A program made the translations under genes and the position numbers. From the NCBI RefSeq assembly GCF_050003625.1, contig NC_134400.1, positions 46,055,096 to 46,119,095 of the forward strand: a stretch of DNA of 64,000 bases, read 5' to 3'. Below the pieces are notes generated by a model that was given only the letters and a program-made list of their open reading frames with translations, was not told the origin of the DNA and searched no databases. The stretch's first letter is position 1. Each line of letters begins with the position of its first letter. The DNA is from Haematobia irritans. Taxonomy: Eukaryota; Arthropoda; Insecta; Diptera; Muscidae. Below are positions 22,211 through 33,849 of the stretch, in pieces.

Positions 22211-22600
22211 CAGTGTTGCCAGGTTGGTAATTTCCCCCCAAATTTAGGGGTTCTTTCCACATTTGGAAGGATTTTTAGGGGTGACATATAAAGTAAAACT
22301 ATACTCAACAAAATTCTGCATGATTCGGGCATGAATTTGAAGACAAAAAGACGCGAGAGGACAAAACAAGTTCCTAACTGAAAGCAAGTATACAATAGCA
22401 TTACTGTCGCTACTATTTTCATATGCTTCTGTTGAACGGGCATTTTCAATGTTCGCCATAGTTAAAAACAAATTAAGAAATCGTATGTCAACTTCAACAG
22501 CTGAAATCCTTTTGACAGTTAAATATTTCTCCTGCAAATGAAATGATAAAATTATTTACTTCCAACAATTTGGACAATGCATTTGGTGAAAAATGTATAT
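22211..22600 (+). mobile_element. hAT transposon remnant (left end plus transposase tail)
   Basis: CAGTGTTGCCAGGTTGG at 22211 is a typical hAT terminal sequence. About 190 bp further on, the frame 22401-22541 encodes the end of a hAT transposase. Most of the transposase must have been deleted between them. The right terminal repeat was not found, so the right limit is approximate. Confidence 0.65.
22401..22541 (+). pseudogene. hAT transposase C-terminal (dimerisation) domain fragment
   Basis: Reads LLSLLLFSYASVERAFS then MFAIVKNKLRNRMSTSTAE and ILLTVKYFSCK, followed by TGA. The pattern S-x-x-x-E-R-x-F-S, KNKLRNRM and a following hydrophobic helix is the hAT-family C-terminal dimerisation motif. 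Only about 46 codons survive, with no start. No RNase-H-like catalytic core is present, so it is a dead fragment. Confidence 0.8.
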
Positions 22601-22663
22601 ATTTATTGAGTTTTATTTTTGTTTACTTTTCTACTTTAAAGACCGAATTATCCTTTATATATT

Positions 22664-22803
22664 TATACCCTTCACCACTACTGTGGTACAGGGATAATAA
22701 GTTTGTGCATTTGTATGTAACGCCAAGAAATAATTGTCATAGACACATATTTTAGTATACCGATAGGCTTACAATTAAATTCTGAGTCGAGTTAGCGATG
22801 TCC

Positions 22804-22834
<31 letters not shown>

Positions 22835-23125
22835 TATGTAATTTTGTGTACAAAGTATAGGTCGCAGTTTAAGTCCGATCGTTCTCAAATTTGGCACAGA
22901 GTTTTACATTGGCACAAAGACAATCGCTATTGATCGGTTCAAATTTAGATATAGCTCCCATATATATCATTCGCCCGATTTGGACTAATATGACCACAGA
23001 GGCAAATGTGTTACTCCATATATATTTATGCCATATATATTTAACACCGATTTAATCATAATTCACGTATTTAAAAACCGATGTTCTTCAAATTTCGTAC
23101 ATCTGAATGTTTTGACAGTCCCGTA
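22664..23125 (-). mobile_element. Family C element, part 1
   Basis: Begins TATACCCTTCACCACTACTG and AAGTTTGTGCATTTGTATG, the reverse-strand counterpart of the A/B 3' end. A GTCT tract follows at 22800-22835 and then units containing ATAGCTCCCATATATAT. The 23126-25873 LINE interrupts it. Confidence 0.75.
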
Positions 23126-25717
23126 GAACTGAGAAAGGCTCAGCATAACTCTTGGAATGCTTACTGCAGCAGTATTGAGAATACGTCCGAGGCTTCCAGA
23201 CTACGGAAGGTTCTAGCATCCACCAACTCCGCTCCAGGTTTCATTAAAACATCGGAGGGCAATTGGACAACGTCCAGTGAGGAGACGCTGGAGGTACTAT
23301 TGGACACACATTTTCCTGGAAATCAGACGGTTGAACCATGTACTGGCGGTGCCACAGTTGCTCAGCGGTCGTTTCCTGTCGAGGAAATTGTATCGGAAAC
23401 TAGAATAAGATGGGCGCTAAATAGCTTTGGACCATTCAAATCCCCTGGACCTGATGGAATTACTCCGGCGGAGTTACAAGCTGTAACTGACAAAATTATC
23501 CCCTGGTTGTCGGTGATATATAAAGGATGTATCAACTTATCATATATCCCAGGAAAGTGGAGGGAAACAAAAGTCGTCTTCATACCTAAAGCGGGAAAAG
23601 CCTCTCACTCGAGGGCGAAGGATTTCCGACCAATCAGCTTATCCTCATTCCTACTTAAGACTCTGGAGAGGATGATAGATATTTATCTTAGAACTAGCAT
23701 CGATTCAAGTTTGTTCTCGAAACGACAGCATGCATACTCGAAGGGCAGGTCTACTGAGACCGCACTACATGAACTAGTCAGCTTTATTGAAAGCTCACTA
23801 TCTGTCAAAGAATACACAATCGTGGCGTTTCTAGACATCGAAGGGGCGTTCAATAATGTCCATCCGAGCTCGATATTAAATGGACTGACAACTCTGAATG
23901 TTGGTCCATGTATACTCAGGCTGTTAGACGAACTGCTAATGAAGAGACGTATTTCAGCCACACTAGGACAAGCAAACATACAAAAGTATGTGAACAGAGG
24001 CACTCCCCAAGGAGGAGTTCTATCACCTCTTCTTTGGAATGTTGCTATAAATAGCCTTCTGGTTACTCTAGAAAAAGAAAGGATAAAAGTGGTGGCATAC
24101 GCAGATGATGTAGCTCTGGCAGTCAGGGGAAAATTCCCATCCACAATCAGAGATATTATTCAGAGGGCCCTCCGGATGACTGAAAAATGGGCGAAAGACA
24201 ATGGTCTTGGGGTAAATCCCGCAAAGACAGAATTAGTCATGTACTGCAAAGATCGCAAAACTCCCACGGTTAGGCCTATTTCCTTAGGGGGTATTGAAAT
24301 TCCCTTTGGTGATTGTGCAAAATACCTTGGCGTTATTTTGGACAGGAAGCTGAACTTTAAGCTTAATATTGAAGAAAGGGCGAGGAAGGCAACTGTAGCT
24401 TTGTACTCGTGCAAAAAGGCAATAGGAAAAAAGTGGGGACTAAAACCAAAAATTGTGCATTGGCTATACACGGCAGTGGTTAGACCTATAATGCTATATG
24501 GTGTTGTAGTCTGGTGGCCGGCACTTCAGAAACCGACTGGTTTAGATAAAGTTCAGCGTATGGCGTGTTTGTGTATTTCAGGCGCATTCAGCAAGACAGG
24601 AACAAATTCCCTTAATGTCATGCTGCATCTATTGCCTTTAGACATTTTGGCCAAACAGTCAGCTGCAACAACGGCTGTGCGGTTGCGCGAACTATCGCTG
24701 TGGTCGGAAAAAGGTTACGGTCACAGTTCTGTCCTCAAAACAATGTCAGATGTGCCTAACGTAGTGGATTACACTTTGGCGAGTCCACTTTTCGACAAAA
24801 AGTTTGAGACTCTAATCCCCAACAGTGAGGCGTGGTGCACACAGACCCCGGGGAATAAAGAATATATAGATTTCTACACTGATGGCTCCAAATTGGATGG
24901 ACAAGTGGGTTTCGGAGTATATTCTAATGATTTGGAACTTCAAATAGCGAAAAGATTACCTAATCACTGTAGTGTTTTTCAGGCTGAAATATTAGCAATA
25001 AGAGAGGTGGCGAATTGGCTGAGAAGTAATGTTCCAAAAAATGTGGGCATTAATATATACTCAGACAGTCAACCTGCAATAAAATCCTTGGACTCTGTGT
25101 TCCTTAACTCAAAAACGGCCATAGACTGCCGCAAATCTCTCAACGAGATGGCTGAGCAGTACAATATTCACCTAATATGGGTGCCTGGTCATAGGAACAT
25201 ACCGGGGAACTGTGAAGCAGATGTGTTAGCAAGGCTAGGAACTACCTTACATATTCCAGGGGAACTAGAATCTGTTGGTATGCCCCTAGCTACCTGCAAG
25301 CTCATGCTGCGTGAGAAGGCTGTTATGATGGCAAATGTTCGATGGGAGAATTGCAAGGGTTGTAACGACACCAAGCAAATATGGCCCCATTTAAACTTAA
25401 ACCGCACACTAGATATGCTAATGTTCTCGAGACGTCAGATATCACTCCTGATATCTGCTATAACGGGTCGCTGCCTGATAGGAGATTTTGTAAAAACTAT
25501 TGGCGCGAAGTATAATGACTATTGTATGAGCTGTCATGATGCGGAGGAAAAAGAATCAATTAAACACCTCTTGTGTGAGTGTCCTGCATTTTGTGTAAAG
25601 CGCAAGCAACTTTTAGGAGCATATAGCTTCAGATTACTGGCGGATCTGGAAAACGTTAACTTAAGCAGTCTGCTAATATTTTTGGAACAATCTGGTTGGT
25701 TCAACAAAGAAAACTAA
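23126..25717 (+). CDS. LINE ORF2 fragment: reverse transcriptase, RNase H, C-terminal zinc motif
   Basis: The open frame has no stop from 23081 to 25717 (878 codons). The first 15 codons, including the ATG, belong to the target DNA, so the native part starts at about codon 16. RT blocks, in order: SPGPDGITPAEL, FRPISLSSFLLKTLERM, FLDIEGAFNNVHPSS, GTPQGGVLSPLLWN and YADD at residues ~340-343. RNase H, in order: FYTDGSK (~597), FQAEILAIREV, YSDSQPAIKSL (~660) and WVPGHRNIPGNCEADVLA (~700), so its acidic residues are retained. A CX2C...HX3C motif (YCMSCHD..IKHLLCEC, ~816-836) lies near the end. It is most like I/LOA-type LINEs. It cannot retrotranspose by itself without the endonuclease and 5' promoter. 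Confidence 0.93.
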   Translation, partial: ELRKAQHNSWNAYCSSIENTSEASRLRKVLASTNSAPGFIKTSEGNWTTSSEETLEVLLDTHFPGNQTVEPCTGGATVAQRSFPVEEIVSETRIRWALNSFGPFKSPGPDGITPAELQAVTDKIIPWLSVIYKGCINLSYIPGKWRETKVVFIPKAGKASHSRAKDFRPISLSSFLLKTLERMIDIYLRTSIDSSLFSKRQHAYSKGRSTETALHELVSFIESSLSVKEYTIVAFLDIEGAFNNVHPSSILNGLTTLNVGPCILRLLDELLMKRRISATLGQANIQKYVNRGTPQGGVLSPLLWNVAINSLLVTLEKERIKVVAYADDVALAVRGKFPSTIRDIIQRALRMTEKWAKDNGLGVNPAKTELVMYCKDRKTPTVRPISLGGIEIPFGDCAKYLGVILDRKLNFKLNIEERARKATVALYSCKKAIGKKWGLKPKIVHWLYTAVVRPIMLYGVVVWWPALQKPTGLDKVQRMACLCISGAFSKTGTNSLNVMLHLLPLDILAKQSAATTAVRLRELSLWSEKGYGHSSVLKTMSDVPNVVDYTLASPLFDKKFETLIPNSEAWCTQTPGNKEYIDFYTDGSKLDGQVGFGVYSNDLELQIAKRLPNHCSVFQAEILAIREVANWLRSNVPKNVGINIYSDSQPAIKSLDSVFLNSKTAIDCRKSLNEMAEQYNIHLIWVPGHRNIPGNCEADVLARLGTTLHIPGELESVGMPLATCKLMLREKAVMMANVRWENCKGCNDTKQIWPHLNLNRTLDMLMFSRRQISLLISAITGRCLIGDFVKTIGAKYNDYCMSCHDAEEKESIKHLLCECPAFCVKRKQLLGAYSFRLLADLENVNLSSLLIFLEQSGWFNKEN

Positions 25718-25858
25718 TCAAGAAGGTTCAGCGGTTAAAACTAGAAGTGCCCATATGTAATAGGTACTTTTAGTTAATGTGGTATCACAATGGACTGAAT
25801 AGTCTAAGTGAGCCTGAATCTTAATCGGGCTGCCACTTTAACCTAACCTAACCTAACC
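23126..25858 (+). mobile_element. Young 5'-truncated LINE (I/LOA-like, RNase H-bearing)
   Basis: Flanked by perfect 15-bp duplications TTTGACAGTCCCGTA at 23111-23125 and 25859-25873, so its limits are exact. It lacks ORF1 and the endonuclease: it begins in the linker upstream of the RT, as expected for incomplete reverse transcription. The 3' untranslated part (25718-25858) contains GTGGTATCACAATGGACTGA and ends in three to four CCTAA repeats. The last ~70 bp are shared with the SINEs at 12881, 14116 and 26046. The intact frame and perfect duplication indicate recent insertion into a family C element. Confidence 0.95.
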
Positions 25859-25873
25859 TTTGACAGTCCCGTA

Positions 25874-26045
25874 AAATATGCAAAATATCAGCTAAATCGG
25901 TTCAGATTTATATATAGCTCCCATATATATCTTTCGTCCGATTTGGACTTATATGGCCCCAAAAGCGAGAGTTTTTCCCTGATTTGCTTCAAATTTTGCA
26001 CAACGAGTACGTTTAATAGTATCGTTAATTGTGCCAAATTTAGTT
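25874..26045 (-). mobile_element. Family C element, part 2
   Basis: Continuation of the C element between the LINE and the SINE. The anchor AGCTCCCATA is at 25916; with the SINE and its duplication removed, the next anchor (26428) is 153 bp on. Confidence 0.8.
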
Positions 26046-26392
26046 AGGTTAGGTTAGGTTATGTGGCAGCCCGATGAATCAGGCTCACTTAGACTATTCA
26101 GTCCATTGTGATACCACATTGGTGAACTTCTCTCTTATCACTGAGTGCTGCCCGATTCCATGTTGAGCTCAATGATAAGGGACCTCCTTTTTATAGCCGA
26201 GTCCGAACGGCGTTCCACATTGCAGTGAAACCACTTAGAGAAGCTTTGAAACCCTCAGAAATGTCACCAGCATTACTGAGGTGGGATAATCCACCGCTGA
26301 AAAACTTTTTGGTGTTCGGTCGTAGCAGGAATCGATCCCACGACCTTGTGTATGCAAGGCGGGCATGCTAACCATTGCACCACGGTGGATCC
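26046..26392 (-). mobile_element. tRNA-derived SINE, copy 3, with target duplication
   Basis: Same SINE, reversed. Begins AGGTTAGGTTAGGTTATG and ends GCACCACGGTGGATCC. The 12-bp duplication CCAAATTTAGTT is at 26034-26045 and 26393-26404. Inserted in the family C element. Confidence 0.95.
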
Positions 26393-26404
26393 CCAAATTT
26401 AGTT

Positions 26405-27174
<770 letters not shown>

Positions 27175-27735
27175 AACCGATATCCCGATATCCCCCATAT
27201 AAACCGATATCCCGATTTTACTTCTTGGGCTTCTAGACACCAGATTTTCAACCCGATTTGCCTGAAATTTGAAATATAAAGGTATTTTATTACCACAAAT
27301 AGGTGTATCGAAAATGGTGCCTATCGGTCCAAGTTTTGATATAGCCCCCATATAGACCTATCTTCCAATTTTACTTCTTGGGCGCGTAGAAACTGTATTT
27401 TCTATCCGATTTGATTGGAATTTGAAATTTAGAGGTAAAGGTAAGACGGTAAGTAGGTGTGCTGAATATGGTGTGTATCGATCTATGGTTTGCTATAGCC
27501 CCCATATAGACGGTTCTCCCGATTTTAATTATTAAGTTTCTAACCGTAGTTTATATCCAATTTTCATGAAATTTGAAATCTACAGGTATTTTAGGACCAT
27601 AAATAGGTTTTCAGAAAATATTGTGCATCGGTCCATATTTTGGTATAGCCCCTATATTGATCGATTTCCTGAGTTTATTTCTTGGGCTTGTAGAAACCAT
27701 GGCTTTTATTTGATTTGCCAGAAATTGTAAATGTA
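27175..27735 (-). mobile_element. Family B element, copy 3, part 1
   Basis: Reverse-strand B units (CCCGATTTTACTTCTTGGGC, CCTGAAATTTGAAAT, ATAGCCCCCATATAGAC). The 3' terminus is missing; it begins at the (TA)n tract. Interrupted at 27736 by a MITE with a TA duplication. Confidence 0.8.
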
Positions 27736-28391
27736 CACTGAAAAAAAAGCATGTCAGGTTCCAAAGATTTTGTCTTTACTTTAAAAAATTTGGTATTGAT
27801 TCCGAGCCAAAGAAGCGGAGAATACAAGTAAGGATACTTTTAAGACACAATTCTCTTTTAAATTTGGGTTTTGTGTACTTGCTTCTAGGAAGCAAATTTT
27901 AAGTTTTCACTTTTTCAGCTTTTTTTCTTCATATGCTATCAAAGTCCTTTAAAAACGAGTTAACGATAACTTTATTTTCCAAATTAAGACTCGACTTCCA
28001 GTAGAAATTATATTATGTTTCAAGTAAAATACGTCTTTAAAATGAAGTTTTGAAAAACATGTCCTATATTTAAACGATTTTTTGTTTTGTAGTAAAGACG
28101 CAAAATGACAACAAATTTAAAGACAATTTCATTAAATTTAAAGAATTTTTCTGAATTATAAAAGTCAAGTTGACCTTAGCCCAAACATTTTTTCTTTCAT
28201 GTTATGATATCCATTTTTAAGTTAAATCACTTAGTTATAAGGACAATACAACTTCATTGAAAAGCTTATCGACTTTTGGACAAGGAAAAAAACTTTATAT
28301 TAGAGAAATTCGTCTTTTATGCTAAGCAAAATTTGCATTCGTATTTTAAAGACATGAAATCTTTGACCTCACGACAATATTTTTTTCAGTG
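27736..28391 (+). mobile_element. 656-bp MITE, copy 1 (TA target)
   Basis: Terminal inverted repeats CACTGAAAAAAA..., flanked by TA at 27734-27735 and 28392-28393. This implies a Tc1/mariner-type transposase acting in trans. No coding frame. A second copy of exactly the same length lies inverted at 28710-29365, and a diverged one at 58379-59019. Confidence 0.9.
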
Positions 28392-28709
28392 TACTGGCCA
28401 CAAAAACCTGTATCGGATTTAGTTTTTATAGGTCCATTTGGTTTCATATAGTTACATAGACTTCTTAAGGGTATAGAAGGCGCGCTTATTATGAAAATTA
28501 CTTGAAACTGAATGTAAAATTTCCCGATTTTACTTCTCATAATCATTTGAATAATGGGATTTTAGATTTCAAATCAAGGCCGTCATTTCATCATTTTTCT
28601 TATACTCAACCAAAATTGGTTCTTATAAATCCAGAATCTTATCTAGTCATTATAGATAGAATCTTTAAATTTCTCTTCGGCAAGCGTATCGGTTGAACTG
28701 ATCTGCTCG
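28392..28709 (-). mobile_element. Family B element, copy 3, part 2
   Basis: Continues the B leader: GGCCACAAAAACCTGTATCG, ATAGAAGGCGCGC and TTATAAATCCAGAAT correspond to the leader of the copies at 3063 and 62727. Separates the two inverted MITEs. Confidence 0.75.
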
Positions 28710-29365
28710 CACTGAAAAAAATATTGTCGTGAGGTCAAAGATTTCATGTCTTTAAAATACGAATACAAATTTTGCTTAGCATAGAAGACGCATTTTTCTA
28801 AAATAAAGTTATTTTCCTTATCCAAAAGTCGATAAACTTTTCAATGAAGTCGTATTGTCCTTATAATTAAGTGATTTGACTTAAAAATGGGTATCTTAAC
28901 ATGAAAGAAAAAATTTATAGGCTAAGGTCAACTTGACTTTAATAATTCAGAAAAATTCTTTAAATTTAATGAAATTGTCTTTAAATTTGTTGTCTTTTTG
29001 CATCTTGACTACAAAGCAAAAAATCGTTCAAATATAGGACATGTTTTTCGAATCTTTATTTTAAAGAAGTTTTTTACTTCAAACATAGCATAATTTCTAC
29101 TGGATGTCGAGTCCTAATTTGGAAAATAAAGTTGCCGTTAACTCGTTTTTAAAGGACTTTGATAGCATATGAAGAAAAAAAGCTAAAAAAGTGAAAACTT
29201 AAAATTTGCTTCCTAGAAGCAAGTACACAAAACCCAAATTTAAAAGAGAATTGTGTCTTAAAAGTATCCTTACTTGTATTCTCCGCTTCTTTGGCTCGGA
29301 ATCAATACCAAATTTTTTAAAGTAAAGACAAAATCTTTGGAACCGAGTATGCTTTTTTTTCAGTG
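28710..29365 (-). mobile_element. 656-bp MITE, copy 2 (inverted)
   Basis: Reverse complement of 27736-28391, with the same CACTGAAAAAAA ends. The flanks are CTCG and TGGG rather than TA, so the target duplication is mutated or absent. Confidence 0.88.
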
Positions 29366-29516
29366 TGGGAAAATATCTGTCATCAAACCCCCTGAAATTC
29401 TATCTATTTTCAAGTAACCCGTTATGAGATTTCGGCGGAAACTATTATATTTGAGTCATGTTGGTGGGTATTTAAGATTCGGCACGACCGTAATTACTGC
29501 TGTATATACTTGTTAT
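29366..29516 (-). mobile_element. Family B element, copy 3, 5' end
   Basis: Ends with TTGGTGGGTATTTAAGATTC, GGCACGACCGTAATTACTGC and TGTATATACTTGTT, the B 5' terminus on the minus strand. The GGCC hairpin is mutated (GGCACGACC). Confidence 0.8.
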
Positions 29517-31539
29517 TTTTATCTATTATTACGTTTTCGGTGATAAAAATTGGTAGACGTGTTATATTTTCAAAAAAACGTACATTATACTTTCATCGGT
29601 ATTTACTTATGGATCTAACATTTTTCATAATTCACAATCTTCATGAAAAATATGCCCCATAACATATTAGACTTTTCCTATGAGCTCACCACAAACATGC
29701 CTATATCGTCTATACCCTAATGAAGGGTATGACAATCAGACTAGACATAAGATCCCATATAAAATGAGGTTTACAAAGAGGATTACAATGTAGCTACATT
29801 TCAATGAGCATAGTAGAAACAAAAAACCTACATAGAATGGCAGGAACATTTCTTTTGAAATTGATTTTGTATTTTCGTTTTTCCTTTGGTACCACCCCCC
29901 TATCTCCTACCGCTTTCATTCTATTGAGAAGTTGTTCGCCATTGTTTCGTTCATTTCTTCGTTTTTCCTATCCCCATATGTAGTGAATTTTCCATTCACA
30001 TATACAAGCAAATGAGGGCAAATATGTGAGAGATGAGTTGTGTTGTTGGTGTTGGTGGAGAAAATGCAAACGAAAAAATTGCCTATTAAAGTGTTTTCAT
30101 CAAATGGGTGAATGAGTGAATGAATGATGAATCAAATGAATGTATGTGGCATCTATGAAGTAAATGTCTTCAGCCAGCTTGGTGTTTATTACGCTCTCTT
30201 TTGAAATGAGTCTTTTTAAAATTGACATCAATGACATGACTTGATTGTTATGTAGATGACAATCTTGGGTGCAAATTTTCAAATGACTTCTCCAATTTAC
30301 AAATGGTAAGACGAAAATTTGGCAAATATAAGAAAAAATAGGAAAGCAGTAGAGTAGAGAATATAATATCGAATAATTTTTTTAATACATTTTAAAATTA
30401 GAGGTGAAATTATTTTAATTTATTTATTACATAGAATTTAGTTAGGTTTATTAAATTGTATGTGATTTCCGTTTATTTAATATATTCCTTTTTTTGAATT
30501 TATTTTAATGTTTTCGTAATTTAATTTAATTACTTTCACTTTGATTTAACATTTAATATATTTACTTAATTTTATATTATTTTGTTTTCTTTTATTTTTT
30601 AATTTAATTAACAATTTAATTTAATGTAATTTAATATTTTACTATTTATTCATTTAATTCCACATTTTTTGTGCATTTTATTTAATGTATTTTTTCTCCC
30701 CTCATTGGCTTTAATGATTTCCGTGCAAAACCATTTATGATCGAAGCGATTTTTTTAAGTGCGTACATATGAGGTTTATGTAGATTTTTTTTCATCTGGG
30801 ACACATTGGCTTGTCGAATGAATTTATATTCAATTTTACGCATTTACAAGAACGCTTCCATATCATTCACCACCCGCTTTAAAGAAGAGATTTTTCCCCA
30901 ATAAAAAAGTGAAACCTTAAGGCTCTTGAAGTGTGTGTGTTTTTTTTTTTCTTTTGCACACCATAAGGAAGAGAAAGGCAAAGTGTCAAGAAGAAGACCA
31001 ACAAGTTTACATTTGACTTGAGTGTTAGCTTCTCTTTTTAGTGGGGAGGGAAATGAAAGCTAATATACATACATAGAGGCACCGCATAAGGAATGCCCTA
31101 CATGGTCTCTTACATGAGAAATTCATTGTTCTCAATATTTACGTTAGGATGCGAAAAGAGAACTCAAGAAAAGGAATGCTACCCTAGACTCTTTGGTTGC
31201 CACTAAAATGAAACATCCATAAAAAATGTAAATTCACAAAGTGTGCGTATGTGTGTGAGTGACTGGTTTCCCGAGACACACGCACACACTGGAATACTTT
31301 ATGGGCAACATTTTAATGAGATTTTCGTTATCGTAGGCGTTTCTCGTAAATAACATGGCAATACACAATAAAGCCGATTTAGTTTCTCTGTTGTTTTGCA
31401 TTTAAGACTCGATGATACAAAGAAACATTTTGAAGACAATAGGCGTTTGTGTTTTGGAAAAAATTGATGTTGTCGGATTTATCTGAACTGACTTTGTGAA
31501 AAATTTTGGGTATTTAATATTTTGAGAACGAATCGTGAG
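29517..31539. other. fz intron, no gene seen
   Basis: AT-rich intron with low-complexity TTTAATTTAATTT stretches at 30400-30680 and GT-rich tracts near 30925 and 31240. No coding frame or element recognised. Confidence 0.6.
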
Positions 31540-31988
31540 CAGAGAATGAAGCCGACCCATTTTTGTCGGCGGCGGCGGACACTAAATTTTTGCCTCCGGC
31601 GGCGGCGGCTTGACGGCTGAGCCAATGTAAATTTGTTCACTCGGCGGCGGACAATTATCCATTATAAAATCAATTTGAAGTTAATCGAATGGTAATGAGA
31701 TTAGTTGTACAACCTATCTTACAAACAAATTTACTTTTCGTTCAAATTTTCTAAGCTAAATTTTTGCTAAATTATTATAGCAGATTAAATATGATTGGTT
31801 GTGTTCAAAATTTTGGAAAAAATACGACAATTTAATAAACATTTTTCTGATTTAAATCGATATTTTTGATTACTTGGCGGCTAAATTTGAGTCGAGATGA
31901 GTCGACATATTCGGCGGCGGCGTCGACTGGCAAAAAATGGTCGGCGGCGACTGAAATCGGCGGCGCGACTCGGCGGCTTCATTCTCTG
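31540..31988 (+). mobile_element. GC-rich hAT-type MITE (449 bp)
   Basis: Ends CAGAGAATGAAGCCG and CGGCTTCATTCTCTG are inverted. The flanks carry the 8-bp duplication ATCGTGAG at 31532-31539 and 31989-31996, the duplication length made by hAT transposases. Both arms are full of CGGCGG trinucleotides, striking in an AT-rich intron, and the centre is AT-rich. No coding capacity. Confidence 0.93.
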
Positions 31989-31996
31989 ATCGTGAG

Positions 31997-32239
31997 AGGG
32001 GGTGCGTCTCACGCACGTCCGACTTAAAAAAAAAATAATGCATTGTCTCAGGTTTGAACTGAAATTTCCAAAGACCCTGAAGAATAATCCCGTGCCATAA
32101 ATGTAGTCTTTCGTTTTGTAGCATATGGTTAGGAAAGGAGAAGTGTACCCTACTTTATTTTAGAATAAAATCTTAACTTTCCTTATTCAGTTGAAATTTA
32201 AAGCAAAACGTAGAGATTGGAAATGGGTTAAAAAGTGAT
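31997..32239. other. fz intron, no gene seen
   Basis: Unique-looking sequence between the MITE and a family A element. Confidence 0.6.
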
Positions 32240-33849
32240 TTTTATACCCTCCATTATAGGATGGGGATATATTAACTTTGTTATTCCGTTTGTAACACAT
32301 CGAAATATTGCTCTAAGACCCCATAAAGTATATATATTCTGGGTCGTGGTGAAATTCTAAGTCGATCTAAGCATGTCCGTCCGTCCGTCCGTCTGTTGAC
32401 ATCACGCTAACTTCCGAACGAAACAAGCTATCGACTTGAAACTTGGCACAAGTAGTTGTTATCGATGTAGGTCGGATGGTATTGAAAATGGGCCATATCG
32501 GTCCACTTTTACGTATAGCCCCCTTATAAAGGGATCCTCAGATTTGGCTTGTGGAGCCTCTAACAGAAGCATATTTCATCCGATCCGGCTGAAATTTGGT
32601 ATATGGTGTTGGTATATGGTCTCTAACAACCATGCAAAAATTGGTCCACATCGGTCCATAATTATATATAGCCCCCATATAAACCGATCCCCAGATTTGG
32701 CTTGCGGAGCCTAAAAGAGAAGCAAATTTCATCCGATCCGGCTGAAATTTGGTACATGATGTTGGTATATGGTCTCTACCAATCAGGCAAAAATTGGTTC
32801 ACATCGGTCCATAATTATATATAGCCCCCATATAAACCGATCCCCAGATTTGGCTTGCGGAGCCTCAAAGAGAAGCAAATTTCATCCGATCCGGCTGAAA
32901 TTTGGTACATGGTATTGGTATATGGTCTCTAACAACCGTGCAAAAATTGGTTCACATCGGTCCATAATTATATATAGCGCCCATATAAACCAATCTCCAG
33001 ATTTGGGTTGCGGAGCCTCAAAGAGAAGCAAATTTCATCCAATCCGGTTGTAATTTGGAACATGGTGTTAGTATATGATCTTTAACAACCGTGCCAGAAT
33101 TGGTCCATATCGGTCCATAATTATATATAGCCCCCATATAAAACATTCTCCATATTTGACCTCCGGAGCCTCTTGGAGGAGCAAAATTCATCCGATCCGG
33201 ATCAAATTAGGCACGTGGTGTTAGTATATGGTCGCTAACAACCATACCAAAATTGGTCCAATCCTACAATAATTGGTCCATATCGGTTCATAATCATGGT
33301 TGCCACTAGAGCCAAAAATAATCTACCAAAATTTTATTTCTATAGAAAATTTTGTCAAAATTTTATTTCTATAGAAAATTTTGTCAAAATTTTATTTCTA
33401 TAGAAAATTTTGTTCAAATTTTATTCGGTTCATAATCATGGTTGCCACTCGAGCCAAAAATAATCTACCAAGATTTTATTTCTATAGAAAATTTTGTCAA
33501 AAGTTTATTTCTATAGAAAATTTTGTTAAAATTTTATTTCTGTAGAAATTTTTGTCAAAATTTTATTTCTATAGAAAATTTTGTCAAAATTTTATGTCTA
33601 CTTTGTCAAACTGAATTATATACGTATTGGATCATCTTTTTTGATTTAATATATACCACGTATGGACTTACATACAATTTAGAAGATGGTGTTAGGAGGT
33701 TTTAAGATACCTTGCCATCGGCAAGCGTTACCGCAACTTAAGTAATTCGATTCTGAATGACAGTGTTTAGATGTAGTTTCTACGCAATCCATGATGGAGG
33801 GTACATAAGCTACGGCCTGGCCGAACTTACGGCCGTATATACTTGTTTT
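32240..33849 (-). mobile_element. Family A element with duplicated linker
   Basis: Begins TTTATACCCTCCATTATAGG and ends CCGTATATACTTGTTTT. Contains reverse-strand 153-bp units and 29-bp repeats (33325-33600). The linker GGTTCATAATCATGGTTGCC and CGAGCCAAAAATAATCTACC occurs twice (about 33293 and 33427), a feature shared with the A element at 48851-50917, so the two belong to one subfamily. Confidence 0.88.

Noticed and set aside
23081..23125. ATG at 23081 as the true start of the LINE protein
   Set aside because: It lies in the target DNA and its duplication, before the LINE begins at 23126; the frame is open by chance.
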